Assembly: GCA_015067025.1 (NCBI GenBank)
Contig: SVNC01000002.1
Coordinates: 1 to 64,000, forward strand
From: Oscillospiraceae bacterium
Lineage (GTDB): Bacteria; Bacillota; Clostridia; Oscillospirales; Ruminococcaceae
Reading direction: 5' to 3'
DNA: 64,000 nucleotides
The translations under genes were made by a program, and so were the position numbers. The notes under the pieces are model-generated. The model was not told where the DNA came from. It was given only the letters and a program-made list of their open reading frames with translations, and made no database searches. This document shows, in pieces, positions 25,337-34,071 of the stretch. The number at the start of each line of letters is the position of its first letter. Position 1 is the stretch's first letter.

Positions 25337-27628
25337 GTGCTTTGTTCGAGATGTAAAAAAAGAACAGCAGTAGTATTCATATCTACTATGCAGGGTACAG
25401 AAAAGCATGACGAAGGGTTGTGTCTTATTTGTGCCAAGGAGCTTGGCGTACCTCAGGTAAACGATTATCTTAATCAAATGGGTATAAGTGACGAAGATTT
25501 GGAAGAAAGCTATAAAATGCTTTTCGGTGAAGGCGAAGATGTAGATGACGACGAAGAGGGAGATGATGATTTTTCTCTTGGTGGTGCTGATACTATGATG
25601 CCTTTTTTCCAAAGATTTTTGGGCGGAAAAGCTAAGTCTGAATCTTCTGATAAAGAAGAAAAGGATTCTTCTGATAAGAAGGATGAAAAAAAGCGTAATA
25701 AGAAAAAGGAAGAGAAGAAAAGAAAGTTTCTTGATACTTATTGCACAAATCTTACAGCAAAAGCCAAAAAAGGCGAGCTTGATCGTATAGTTGGCAGAGA
25801 AAAAGAAATCTACAGAGTAACTCAAATACTCGCACGAAGAACTAAGAACAATCCTTGTGTAATCGGCGAACCTGGTGTAGGTAAGACTGCTATTGCAGAG
25901 GGAATTGCACAGAAGATAGTTGCAGGAGAAGTTCCTTACAGACTTCAGAATAAGGAGATCTATCTGCTTGATCTTACCGCTCTTGTTGCAGGAACACAGT
26001 TCAGAGGTCAGTTTGAAGGCAGAGTTAAAGCTCTTATTGAAGAGGTTAAAACTGCAGGAAATATCATTCTTTTTATAGATGAGGTCCATAACCTTGTGGG
26101 TACAGGCGACTCTGAAGGTACTATGAATGCGGCAAATATATTTAAGCCTGCTCTATCAAGAGGTGAAATGCAGGTTATTGGTGCGACTACATTCAACGAG
26201 TACAGAAAGCATATTGAAAAAGATGCGGCTCTTGAAAGACGTTTCCAGCCAGTAACAATAAACGAACCCACTATCGAGGAAACGATTGAACTTTTACAGG
26301 GCATAAAGCAGTATTATGAGGAATACCACAAAATTCACGTCAGTGATAGCATACTGAAAAGCTGTGCAATTCTTAGTGAAAGATACATTACAGACAGATT
26401 TTTACCCGATAAAGCAATTGACCTTCTTGATGAGGCGGCTGCTTGTGCAAGTATCAATAATGATATTCTTACGGAGTACGAAAAGCTCAAAGAAGCAAAT
26501 AAAAAGCTTGAAGCCGAAGAGAACGAGATTTCGTCCAATACAGAATCCGTTGATTATCAGCGTATGGCTGAAATAAAGACGGAAATTGCAAAGAACAATG
26601 ACAAAATCGCAGAGCTTGAGCCTAAGGTGAATGAAATCTCTGTTACCGAAAATGATGTATGCAAGGTTATTGAGCTGTGGACAGGGATTCCTGCAAGCAA
26701 GATACTTGAAACGGAATTTAAGAAGATTGCAAAGCTTGAAGATGTTTTAAAATCAAAGGTTGTCGGACAAGAAGAAGCTTGTGAGCTTGTAGCATCAGCT
26801 ATAAAGCGTACAAGAGTACAGCTTTCCGCTCGTAGAAGACCCGCATCTTTTATATTTGTCGGACCTACGGGTGTTGGTAAAACTGAGCTTGTAAAGGTGC
26901 TTGCAAACGAGCTTTTCAACACTGTTGATCCTCTTATCCGTCTTGATATGTCGGAATTTATGGAGAAGCACAGCGTTTCAAGAATTATAGGTTCACCTCC
27001 GGGGTACGTAGGATACGATGAAGCAGGTCAGCTTACAGAAAAGGTAAGAAGAAAGCCTTATTCCGTTATTCTTTTTGATGAAATTGAAAAAGCACATCCC
27101 GATGTTATGAACATTCTTTTACAGATTCTTGATGAGGGCAAGGTCAATGACGCTCACGGAAGAACCGTAAGCTTTGAGAATACTGTTATTGCTATGACGT
27201 CTAATGCCGGTTCATCCTTTAAGACAGGTGGAATAGGTTTTGGAAAGAGCGAGGCTGACATTTCAAAGGAAAAGGCTATGAAGGCTCTTGGTGATTTTCT
27301 CCGTCCCGAATTCTTAAGCCGTGTGGACGAGGTGGTAGTATTTAAACCTCTGACAGAAGAAGCTTATTGCGATATCGCAAAGCTTATGATAAGCGAAATG
27401 ATTGCACCTCTTGCTGAGAAAAATATTCAGCTTGTAGTTGATGATTCTGCATATAAATATGTAGGTCATAAGGCATTTGGCGGTAAATTCGGTGGTAGAG
27501 ATGTCCGTAAGGTTGTTCGCAAGGAAATTGAGGATAAGGTTGCAAATCTTATTGTTGATACAGATGGAAAAATCAGCGAAATTGTTGTAAAGGCAACTGA
27601 TAGTGAACTAATAGTCGAAGGAAAATAA
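25337..27628 (+). CDS. clpE: ClpE/ClpC-like AAA+ unfoldase with an N-terminal zinc finger
   Basis: A 763-residue two-ring Clp ATPase that unfolds proteins for ClpP. The GTG at 25337 gives the N terminus LCSRCKKR, with AAAGG 9 bases upstream; a zinc finger is formed by CSRC and CLIC. An acidic then Lys-rich low-complexity linker (about residues 60-135) follows in place of the ClpC N repeats. AAA domain 1 has GEPGVGKT and FIDEVHN; domain 2 has GPTGVGKT and [10 protein letters not shown]. The ClpP-docking IGF loop is present as GGIGFGK. It is a ClpE-type architecture; gene symbol by similarity only. A hairpin at 27639-27662 follows. Confidence 0.87.
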   Translation: MLCSRCKKRTAVVFISTMQGTEKHDEGLCLICAKELGVPQVNDYLNQMGISDEDLEESYKMLFGEGEDVDDDEEGDDDFSLGGADTMMPFFQRFLGGKAKSESSDKEEKDSSDKKDEKKRNKKKEEKKRKFLDTYCTNLTAKAKKGELDRIVGREKEIYRVTQILARRTKNNPCVIGEPGVGKTAIAEGIAQKIVAGEVPYRLQNKEIYLLDLTALVAGTQFRGQFEGRVKALIEEVKTAGNIILFIDEVHNLVGTGDSEGTMNAANIFKPALSRGEMQVIGATTFNEYRKHIEKDAALERRFQPVTINEPTIEETIELLQGIKQYYEEYHKIHVSDSILKSCAILSERYITDRFLPDKAIDLLDEAAACASINNDILTEYEKLKEANKKLEAEENEISSNTESVDYQRMAEIKTEIAKNNDKIAELEPKVNEISVTENDVCKVIELWTGIPASKILETEFKKIAKLEDVLKSKVVGQEEACELVASAIKRTRVQLSARRRPASFIFVGPTGVGKTELVKVLANELFNTVDPLIRLDMSEFMEKHSVSRIIGSPPGYVGYDEAGQLTEKVRRKPYSVILFDEIEKAHPDVMNILLQILDEGKVNDAHGRTVSFENTVIAMTSNAGSSFKTGGIGFGKSEADISKEKAMKALGDFLRPEFLSRVDEVVVFKPLTEEAYCDIAKLMISEMIAPLAEKNIQLVVDDSAYKYVGHKAFGGKFGGRDVRKVVRKEIEDKVANLIVDTDGKISEIVVKATDSELIVEGK

Positions 27629-27638
27629 AATCGATAAA

Positions 27639-27668
27639 GGAGCATTTGACAAAAAATGCTCCTTGCTT
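27639..27668 (+). terminator. weak terminator after the Clp gene
   Basis: GGAGCATTT (27639-27647) and AAATGCTCC (27654-27662) pair with a 6-nt loop, followed by TTGCTTT. The T-run is broken, so some read-through into the next gene is expected. Confidence 0.55.
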
Positions 27669-27685
27669 TATAGAAAGGGAACAGT

Positions 27686-28390
27686 ATGGCTGTAGTAATA
27701 ACAGGTGGCACAGGTGCTATCGGGAGTGCTATTGTAAAGGCATTTGCAAAAAATAATGATGTTGCTGTAATATACAGATCTGCGGATGAAAAAGCCGAAG
27801 AACTTGCAAAAGAAACTGGTTGTAAGTGTTATAAGGCTGATATAACCAGCAGAGAACAGGTCAATGATGTTACAAAACAGATACTTTCCGACTTTGGTAA
27901 GGTGGATGTTATTGTGAATAACGCAGGGATATCTCAGATAAAGATGTTTTGTGATATAACAGAGCTTGATTGGTATAATATGATAGACGTACATCTGACA
28001 GGTGCGTTTAACGTTACACAGAGTCTGCTTCCTTCTCTTGTGAGCAGAAAAAAAGGAAGTATAATAAATGTTTCATCTGTTTGGGGCGTACACGGTGCAT
28101 CTTGTGAAGTGCATTATTCTACAGTCAAGGCCGGACTTATTGGTTTTACAAAAGCTTTGGCAAAAGAACTTGCTCCATCAGGGATAACGGTAAACTGTGT
28201 CGCTCCCGGTGTAATTGACAGCCCTATGAATAATCAGCACTTGTCTGATGCCGATTTAAAGGAACTGATAGAACAGACGCCCGTAGGAAGGCTCGGAACG
28301 CCTGATGATGTGGCAAAGGCTGTTATGTATCTTTCTGAGGCTGATTTTGTTACGGGTCAGGTTATAGGCATAGATGGCGGTTTTTATTAA
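27686..28390 (+). CDS. SDR-family reductase, YmfI/EF-P 5-aminopentanone reductase-like
   Basis: A 234-residue short-chain dehydrogenase. The NAD(P) motif is TGGTGAIGSAI, the structural motif NNAGIS, catalytic Ser in NVSSVWG, and Tyr-Lys in YSTVKAG. The segment NNAGISQIKMF is typical of YmfI, the enzyme reducing the 5-aminopentanone group on elongation factor P; FabG proteins are longer. Stand-alone gene between two terminators. Confidence 0.78.
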   Translation: MAVVITGGTGAIGSAIVKAFAKNNDVAVIYRSADEKAEELAKETGCKCYKADITSREQVNDVTKQILSDFGKVDVIVNNAGISQIKMFCDITELDWYNMIDVHLTGAFNVTQSLLPSLVSRKKGSIINVSSVWGVHGASCEVHYSTVKAGLIGFTKALAKELAPSGITVNCVAPGVIDSPMNNQHLSDADLKELIEQTPVGRLGTPDDVAKAVMYLSEADFVTGQVIGIDGGFY

Positions 28391-28416
28391 AAAGAAATTC
28401 AAAATATTCAAGAAGC

Positions 28417-28447
28417 AATCCCACTGAGAAATCAGCGTGATTTTTTG
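28417..28447 (+). terminator. terminator of the SDR gene
   Basis: AATCCCACTGA-gaaa-TCAGCGTGATT is an imperfect stem with a tetraloop followed by TTTTTG. Confidence 0.55.
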
Positions 28448-28458
28448 TCGCATAACAG

Positions 28459-28490
28459 AAAAGACGGACCGTTAAAAGTCCGTCTTTTTA
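28459..28490. terminator. bidirectional terminator between the SDR gene and spo0A
   Basis: AAAAGACGGAC (28459-28469) and GTCCGTCTTTT (28478-28488) form an 11-bp stem with T/A tails on both sides, serving convergent genes. Confidence 0.8.
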
Positions 28491-28510
28491 GGTTTCCAAA
28501 AATAGTGTCT

Positions 28511-29320
28511 TTATCTTCCTTTATATGCAGCAGCTTTGTATTTTTCTATTGTGGCTGCAAATTCTGATTTGTATTTAAGTCTTAATTTGTCAGCAATAAG
28601 TGCAACAAATTCTGAATTAGTAGGCTTTCCTCTTGATGTATGGATAGTATATCCGAAATATCCGTTAAGAGTATCTATATCTCCTCTGTCCCAAGCTATT
28701 TCGATGGCGTGTCTGATTGCTCTTTCTACTCTTGATGGCGTTGTATCAAAATGAATAGCAACAGCAGGATAAAGTATTTTTGTAATACTGTTGAGCATTT
28801 CAGGGTCGTTTACACAATAGATGATTGCCTGACGTAAGTAGTGATAACCTTTGATGTGTGCGGGAATGCCAATCTGATGAATTATCTCAGTGACCACGCA
28901 TTCAATGCTTATATTAGCGGTGTCTCGCTTAAATTTTGCTTCTTCCTGGTCGCTGAGTAAGGACAAAACCTTTGCCGCAAGTGCCCTACTTTCAAATGGT
29001 CTCACCATGTAATAATCGGCACCCGCATCCATTACTTCGTATTCGACTGTAGGAGAGTCATAGTTCGCGGTAACAAGAATAATAGGCTCGTAATCGGGAG
29101 TGCTTCGTATTGTCTGAATTAAACTTGCGGTATCTACTTCAGACATTTTCGCATCTACAATAATAGCATCCGGCCTTTCGTTGTTGGCGTAATCAAGAAT
29201 AGCTCTGCCTTTTCTTGGCCTTGTTACTGCGTAGATTCCTTTCTCTTTAAATGCCGCTGCCCAGTTTACACCAAGCTCAAGCGAGTCGTCTCCAATGAGA
29301 ATTTTGATTTGGTTTGACAT
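28511..29320 (-). CDS. spo0A: sporulation master regulator Spo0A
   Basis: A 269-residue response regulator that switches cells into sporulation. The receiver has the acidic pair D11-D12, the phosphorylation site D56 in IIVDAKM and T84. The usual conserved Lys is replaced by Arg (R107 in YYMVRPFE). The effector domain is clear: GIPAHIKGYHYLRQAI, LYPAVAIHFDTTPSRVERAIRHAIEIAW and HTSRGKPTNSEFVALIAD. GGAGG precedes the ATG. Two TTGTCGAA boxes lie upstream, suggesting autoregulation. spoIVB lies just upstream on the same strand, the classic arrangement. Confidence 0.95.
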   Translation of the reverse strand: MSNQIKILIGDDSLELGVNWAAAFKEKGIYAVTRPRKGRAILDYANNERPDAIIVDAKMSEVDTASLIQTIRSTPDYEPIILVTANYDSPTVEYEVMDAGADYYMVRPFESRALAAKVLSLLSDQEEAKFKRDTANISIECVVTEIIHQIGIPAHIKGYHYLRQAIIYCVNDPEMLNSITKILYPAVAIHFDTTPSRVERAIRHAIEIAWDRGDIDTLNGYFGYTIHTSRGKPTNSEFVALIADKLRLKYKSEFAATIEKYKAAAYKGR

Positions 29321-29351
29321 TTTTTAACCTCCGTTGTTTTATTGCATTTAT

Positions 29352-29380
29352 AATATAACATAATCGGTCATAGAGTTCAA
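29352..29380 (-). promoter_or_regulatory. sigma-A-like promoter of spo0A
   Basis: Minus strand TTGAAC (29375-29380), 17-bp spacer, TATATT (29352-29357), 32 bp before the start codon. Confidence 0.6.
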
Positions 29381-29417
29381 TATGATTTTAAAATATTTAT
29401 GCGAAGAAAATCCTTCG

Positions 29418-29425
29418 TTGTCGAA
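29418..29425. promoter_or_regulatory. putative 0A box upstream of spo0A
   Basis: TTGTCGAA matches the Spo0A-binding consensus core TGNCGAA and sits inside the palindrome CCTTCG-ttgt-CGAAGG (29412-29427), about 40 bp upstream of the proximal -35. Confidence 0.5.
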
Positions 29426-29600
29426 GGTCGGCGAAACACCTCTGATTACTGTTTTAAAATAATATTATAAACCTGTTGGACGAAATATGTTTATTACGAG
29501 TATATTATAATAGATGATGGAAAATAAATCTATAGCTTTTTGAAAGAAAACGGAGTTTTTGATTGATTTTCGTATCTTTTCATAAAATATCTCGTTTTTT

Positions 29601-29632
29601 AGTCGCTTTTTATGTAAGCGACTTGTCGAAAA
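29601..29632. promoter_or_regulatory. hairpin plus second putative 0A box
   Basis: AGTCGCTT (29601-29608) and AAGCGACT (29615-29622) form an 8-bp inverted repeat without a T-run. TTGTCGAAAA (29623-29632) follows directly and matches the 0A box core. The rest of the 415-bp gap between spoIVB and spo0A shows no gene. Confidence 0.4.
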
Positions 29633-29692
29633 AGTTGAATGTTGGTGTTTTTTGATAGAACCTGTACATTAAAATGCCCAAATGTTAAAAAT

Positions 29693-29731
29693 AAAGGGAT
29701 ATATATCCGATAATGGGGATATATATCCTTT
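29693..29731 (-). terminator. terminator of spoIVB
   Basis: AAAGGGATATATATCC (29693-29708) and GGGATATATATCCTTT (29716-29731) form a long stem. On the minus strand it is followed by ATTTTTAAC. It separates spoIVB from spo0A transcription. Confidence 0.7.
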
Positions 29732-29735
29732 AGTT

Positions 29736-30914
29736 TTATTCTGCGTGGCTCAACATATTTTCTATAAATATCCCATAGCCTTTGGTAGGTTCATTTACAA
29801 AAACATGAGTAACAGCTCCCACAAGCATATCGTTTTGAATTATCGGACTTCCGCTCATACCCTGGACGATACCGCCGGTATTATCCAGAAGGCGTTTGTC
29901 GGTTATTTCTATAACCATATTTTTGTTGTTATTACTTCCTAAATTTACACTGTTGATTTTTATATTGAATTTTTCGGGTCTATCTCCGTTGATAGTTGAC
30001 AGTATATATGCATCACCGCATTTTATTTCTTGCTTTAGAGCAATAGGAAGAGCTTTGGATTCAATTGAAAGGGAAGAGGCGTAACCCAAAATTCCGTTTG
30101 TAGTATTAGATATTATTTTACCGGTTCTGTCATTTTGGATAAGTGTACCGCATAATTCGCCGGGTGCACCGCTTTTTCCTTTTACAATATTGTTTATTAT
30201 AGCAGGGACGATTTCTCCGGATTGCAACGGAAGGAGTTTGCCGGAATCCATATCACATACACCATGACCGAGACCTCCGAATATTTTTCTATATGGATCG
30301 TAAAACGTCATAGTACCTATTCCTGCGGCACTGTCACGCACCCAAAGTCCAAGCTTATATTGTCCGTTTTTATCTTTTATGGCCTTGACATCTATCGATG
30401 AAGTTTTTTCATCTCTGGTGTATTCAATTTCTATAGTTTCATTAGGAGCGTTTCTTAGTTCTTCATAAAGCTCTGTCGCAGAGGAGATTTTATCTCCGTT
30501 TATTTCATTTATTATATCGCCTTTTAAGAGACCGGAAGTTTCACCGGGAGAAGAGTGGATAACGTCGTTTTTATCTTTTACATCGCCAAAATCTGTTATT
30601 ATTACACCATCTGTCAGCATTTTTATGCCAAAAGGTGTGCCGCAGGGAATGAGAGTAGGTCGTTCTATACTTTCGATATTAACTGTCTTGACCGGTAGCC
30701 ATCCCATAAGCGTTAAGTCAGCACTTTGACAAAGACTGTCATTTTTCTTTACCGTACCGCTCAGTTTGAATACAGAGTTTATATTAAGTTTGTTGCTACC
30801 ATTTTCTATATAGAATTTATCGGGTATTGTATAACTAAAATATGTTGTTGCCGAAAAAATACTTATAACAAGTGTGAATGTCAGTATTCTTAAAACCACC
30901 GAAAATTTTTTCAT
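29736..30914 (-). CDS. spoIVB: SpoIVB peptidase
   Basis: A 392-residue S55-family serine peptidase secreted from the forespore to trigger sigma-K activation. The ATG at 30914 with AAAGGATG upstream gives an N-terminal membrane anchor (RILTFTLVISIFSATTYF); an earlier in-frame start adds a poor leader. A PDZ domain (GETSGLLKGDIINEINGDKI) precedes the protease, which has GLGHGVCD and the catalytic GMSGSP around residues 352-357. The pairing with spo0A matches Bacillus and Clostridium. Confidence 0.93.
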   Translation of the reverse strand: MKKFSVVLRILTFTLVISIFSATTYFSYTIPDKFYIENGSNKLNINSVFKLSGTVKKNDSLCQSADLTLMGWLPVKTVNIESIERPTLIPCGTPFGIKMLTDGVIITDFGDVKDKNDVIHSSPGETSGLLKGDIINEINGDKISSATELYEELRNAPNETIEIEYTRDEKTSSIDVKAIKDKNGQYKLGLWVRDSAAGIGTMTFYDPYRKIFGGLGHGVCDMDSGKLLPLQSGEIVPAIINNIVKGKSGAPGELCGTLIQNDRTGKIISNTTNGILGYASSLSIESKALPIALKQEIKCGDAYILSTINGDRPEKFNIKINSVNLGSNNNKNMVIEITDKRLLDNTGGIVQGMSGSPIIQNDMLVGAVTHVFVNEPTKGYGIFIENMLSHAE

Positions 30915-31030
30915 ATTTTGCCATCCTTTAAAAGTTGTTGTGATTACTTCGGTAATAATATTTGCAGAATAATTTTTTATATAATAGGAATATTTTAATT
31001 TTAGAATTTGACTTAACAGGAAGAAAGAAA

Positions 31031-31060
31031 AACGCATAACGAAAATTTTCGTTATGCGTT
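31031..31060 (-). terminator. terminator of the glycosyltransferase gene
   Basis: AACGCATAACGAAA-AT-TTTCGTTATGCGTT is a perfect 30-bp palindrome; on the minus strand it is followed by TTTCTTTC. Confidence 0.75.
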
Positions 31061-31064
31061 GATT

Positions 31065-32327
31065 TTATTTTTTTAAAGTGTATTTTGTACGTGGTGCAGT
31101 TCTTCTTTTGATTTTTTTATAGCGTTTCTTGATTCTGTTTTTCTTTCCGCGTTTCTTTTCGGATATCTTGATAGCTTCATCATATACAGCAAGAAGATCA
31201 TTTGCAAGTCTTATTGCACCTGAGGTTTTAATGGATTCTCTTGTTTGCTCGCCAAAAACTTTAAGATCATTCTTTGGCATATCACGAAGTTTCTTAAGAA
31301 GCTCGTACAGGTCATCAGCATTGGTGAAGTTATAGCCATTGACTCCATCAACTACCTGACCTTCGTTAAGATCATCCTTAAGGCTTAATACAGGCAGATG
31401 CATCGCCATACCTTCAAGCATTGAAATTGAGCAGGTATCTGAGAGGGAAGCGGTGATATAAGCGTCACAAGCGGCGTAGTATTCAGGTAAGTCTGTATGT
31501 TCTACTTTGCCTGCAAACTTTACCATATCGGAAATACCGAATGCTTCAGCTTCCTTACAATGCTGTTCATGAAGAGGGCCGTCTCCGAGGATGTAAAGCT
31601 TTATTTTATCTTCGGATCTTACGTTTTTCGACCAGTATTCAAGTAATAATGTGACGTTCTTTTCCTTGCCTAGTCTGCCACAGAAACAGAACACCATATC
31701 ATCATCGTTGAAGCCTGCGTTCTTCCTGATTTCAGCAGCTTTTACCTTATCAGCCTTTTCGGGTGTAAAGATATCAAGCTCTACGGAATTTGGAATTACG
31801 TGTATCTTCTTCTTTACACCGCAAGCTTTGAAGTATTCCGAAACCTTTGCTGATGGTCCTGTGATTGCTGCTGCAATTGCACCAAGCATTTTTGCATATA
31901 TATGTGTAACGGATGTTACCATTTTACCCATAGCTTTGTTTTTTGCTACATAATATACATATTCGTCGTACATTGTGTGCAAGGTATATACAAGCGGTTT
32001 GTTGAGATTTCTTGCGATAAGTACGCCTGATATACCAATACCAAATTCGTTATGAATATGTATGATGTCAGGGTTAAAATTCTTTATCTTGTCAAGACGT
32101 TCCATACTGATTGGTGGTGCTATATCGTAATTGTATATTTTTTTAAGCTTTACAGCGGGACAGTACATTACATCGTCGGCAATGACGTGATTGTTTACTC
32201 TTGAATCAGCTGTAACTACCATTACAGTATGACCGAGAGCCTCAAGACCTTCTTTTAGGGTTTTAACATGGGTGACAACACCATTTATCGAAGGAAGATA
32301 TGCTTCTGTGAATAATGCTATTCTCAT
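31065..32327 (-). CDS. GT4-family glycosyltransferase
   Basis: A 420-residue GT-B enzyme. N-terminal FTEAYLPSINGVVTHVKTL, the acceptor-side HIHNEFGIG and the C-terminal nucleotide-sugar site with FCGRLGKEKN, YILGDGP and SLSDTCSISMLEGMAM (E-x7-E region) match family 4, especially enzymes making glycosyl-diacylglycerol. A Lys/Arg-rich tail (about 385-420) fits membrane surface binding. Substrate is inferred, not shown. Confidence 0.85.
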   Translation of the reverse strand: MRIALFTEAYLPSINGVVTHVKTLKEGLEALGHTVMVVTADSRVNNHVIADDVMYCPAVKLKKIYNYDIAPPISMERLDKIKNFNPDIIHIHNEFGIGISGVLIARNLNKPLVYTLHTMYDEYVYYVAKNKAMGKMVTSVTHIYAKMLGAIAAAITGPSAKVSEYFKACGVKKKIHVIPNSVELDIFTPEKADKVKAAEIRKNAGFNDDDMVFCFCGRLGKEKNVTLLLEYWSKNVRSEDKIKLYILGDGPLHEQHCKEAEAFGISDMVKFAGKVEHTDLPEYYAACDAYITASLSDTCSISMLEGMAMHLPVLSLKDDLNEGQVVDGVNGYNFTNADDLYELLKKLRDMPKNDLKVFGEQTRESIKTSGAIRLANDLLAVYDEAIKISEKKRGKKNRIKKRYKKIKRRTAPRTKYTLKK

Positions 32328-32455
32328 TTGATTGTCCTTTCAAAAAAAGAGGGTGTGATAAAATAATCGAAATTATATTTCTATTTTACACTATTTTATA
32401 GAAAATATCAAGCGAATTATGTAAAAAATATATTTTAAAAATTTCTAAAAGGGGG

Positions 32456-32484
32456 TTGACAAAGTGATAAGAATAGTGTATAAT
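32456..32484 (+). promoter_or_regulatory. consensus promoter of the tRNA-Leu/tRNA-Ser pair
   Basis: TTGACA (32456-32461), 17-bp spacer, TATAAT (32479-32484), 28 bp before tRNA-Leu. Confidence 0.85.
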
Positions 32485-32512
32485 ATATCAAGGTTAATTC
32501 CTAAATATATTT

Positions 32513-32599
32513 GCCGCTGTGGTGGAATAGGCAGACACAAGGGACTTAAAATCCCTCGGTAGCAATACCGTATCGGTTCAAGTCCGATCAGCGGCACCA
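32513..32599 (+). tRNA. tRNA-Leu (anticodon TAA)
   Basis: An 87-nt class II tRNA with acceptor GCCGCTG/CAGCGGC, anticodon loop CTTAAAA (TAA), long variable arm TCGGTAGCAATACCGT, T-arm with GGTTCAAGTCC and encoded CCA. Confidence 0.95.
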
Positions 32600-32628
32600 T
32601 TTATTTTTTATATGATATATTTTACCAC

Positions 32629-32718
32629 GCAGAAATACCCAAGTGGTGAAGGGGCTCCCCTGCTAAGGGAGTAGGTCGGGAAACCGGCGCGAGGGTTCAA
32701 ATCCCTCTTTCTGCGCCA
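32629..32718 (+). tRNA. tRNA-Ser (anticodon GCT)
   Basis: A 90-nt class II tRNA with acceptor GCAGAAA/TTTCTGC, anticodon loop CTGCTAA (GCT), long variable arm GTCGGGAAACCGGC, T-loop GGTTCAAATCC, discriminator G and CCA. Shares the upstream promoter with tRNA-Leu. Confidence 0.95.
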
Positions 32719-32723
32719 AAGAT

Positions 32724-32760
32724 AAACCTCTTTTGCTATATTGGCAAAAGAGGTTTTTTA
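32724..32760 (+). terminator. terminator of the tRNA pair
   Basis: AAACCTCTTTTGC and GCAAAAGAGGTTT form a 13-bp stem, followed by TTTTA. Confidence 0.85.
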
Positions 32761-32794
32761 TGTATACCCGTTATAATAAAAAAGGAGAGTAAGT

Positions 32795-33184
32795 ATGGCG
32801 AAATTTTCGATGACAAAATCAAAGTTTATCAATCAGTGGATAAGACATTTTGCTTCTGAACTTTCTAAAGAGCAGTTTGAAAACTATGTCAAGGATCAAT
32901 ATATCTGGCATGTGTTCTCTTATGAGTTGATTGATTATGATGAATTGCTCATAGGAGATGATGCTCGCCGAGCGTTTGATAGTATAACAAAAAAAGATTG
33001 CATTTGTTGTGATATGTTTAACGGTAATGGTGTAATAGATAATCTTTCTTCCAAATTTGATACAGCAGAAAAAATAGATGAAGAGTTTAAGGAGTTTTAC
33101 GCGGTTGACAAAGGATATTCATGGACGTATATAAAAACACATGAAGGCGATAAGTTTGGTCCTTATTTTTTGAGAATGAAATAA
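32795..33184 (+). CDS. small protein resembling DUF4275
   Basis: A 129-residue soluble protein. The segment IWHVFSYELIDYDELL and a conserved Trp-Tyr-rich tail (SWTYIKTHEGDKFGPYF) recall the DUF4275 family, small proteins of unknown function in Firmicutes. GGAGAG precedes the ATG. It lies between a tRNA pair and a prophage remnant, and may be part of the accessory insertion. No partner gene is evident. Confidence 0.6.
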   Translation: MAKFSMTKSKFINQWIRHFASELSKEQFENYVKDQYIWHVFSYELIDYDELLIGDDARRAFDSITKKDCICCDMFNGNGVIDNLSSKFDTAEKIDEEFKEFYAVDKGYSWTYIKTHEGDKFGPYFLRMK

Positions 33185-33202
33185 TAGGCTTTTTTCGCTG
33201 TT

Positions 33203-33721
33203 TTATTTCATACTGTATATACAGCCGCGACGCTCTGTGCAGTGACATTCCTCGCCTCTCAACTCTACGGATGTACCTATATACGCAGGTGTTTTAGTGA
33301 GAATTGACACTTCGAGCAGGTCGAAATTCTTTAGTTTCCTTCGTGAAATGCCTTCACGGTAGCTTTCCCACTGACTTACAGGGTTTAAAAAGGCAAAGCT
33401 CCAGCCGCGGAGCTCCTTCTTTCTTGCCGCTTCAACCACTTCAGGATCTGTTACCTCTGCCGAGGCGTGAAGACCAATGCTGTCCTCTTTAAGAGTAAGC
33501 GTCTTACCACTTACAGAGCCGATATCTCTCTGATGATTGAATTTCAGTCTTACGTCAGCCGCCTTGTCAATGGCACGCTGAAAGGCTCCTGCTTCAACCT
33601 GCTCCACAAAGGGATTAGTAGCCTCTGCACACATAGAAGCAGGCAATACACGGCTGTCACGCTCGACAGCGTTTACATAGCCGCTTATAATAACGCTTTT
33701 GCTACGGATTTCAATATTCAT
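33203..33721 (-). CDS. HK97-family prohead protease (prophage remnant)
   Basis: A 172-residue phage maturation protease that trims scaffold and capsid during head assembly. It has the usual GYVNAVERDSRVL opening, the catalytic His in KFNHQRDIGSV and Ser in LRGWSFAF, and the ending LLEVSILTKTPAY. The reading frame is intact, with AGGAAGG before the ATG. No major capsid gene follows, so the head module is broken after it. Probably not functional in isolation. Confidence 0.85.
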   Translation of the reverse strand: MNIEIRSKSVIISGYVNAVERDSRVLPASMCAEATNPFVEQVEAGAFQRAIDKAADVRLKFNHQRDIGSVSGKTLTLKEDSIGLHASAEVTDPEVVEAARKKELRGWSFAFLNPVSQWESYREGISRRKLKNFDLLEVSILTKTPAYIGTSVELRGEECHCTERRGCIYSMK

Positions 33722-33816
33722 TTTCGTCCTTCCTTTCTGATTCTGGGTATAAAAAAAGCGTCCTGCAAAACTGCAAAACGCTTAATTTATTAAATTTTGT
33801 GAAATTGATTGCACAG

Positions 33817-34071
33817 TCAATCTTCTTCGTCAAGCTCATCATCGTCAACAAATTCAATTTTCGGGAAATATTTTAAGCATATATTAAAATACTCCCTGAT
33901 GGTTGCATTGGGATTATTTTTTGCTTCATCAATTAGTCTATCGGTAATTTCATGCTCGCTTGCACTTATAATCATAACTATGGCTATATTCTTGTCATCT
34001 TCCGACTTTGCTCTTGGCATTATCAGATTTGCAAGTATTTTTTCTTTTTCCGTTAAATTACTCTTTGCCAT
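33817..34071 (-). CDS. small acidic protein within the prophage remnant
   Basis: An 84-residue protein with an acidic tail (EFVDDDELDEED). Its start overlaps the end of the portal fragment by 14 bp, a typical phage operon overlap, with GGGGGAA before the ATG. No family recognised; presumably a phage accessory gene. Confidence 0.6.
   Translation of the reverse strand: MAKSNLTEKEKILANLIMPRAKSEDDKNIAIVMIISASEHEITDRLIDEAKNNPNATIREYFNICLKYFPKIEFVDDDELDEED

Noticed and set aside
25283-26089. 268-residue minus-strand frame opposite the Clp gene
   Set aside because: It is antisense to a well-conserved zinc finger and AAA domain; its F/S/L/I-rich composition is typical of shadow frames.
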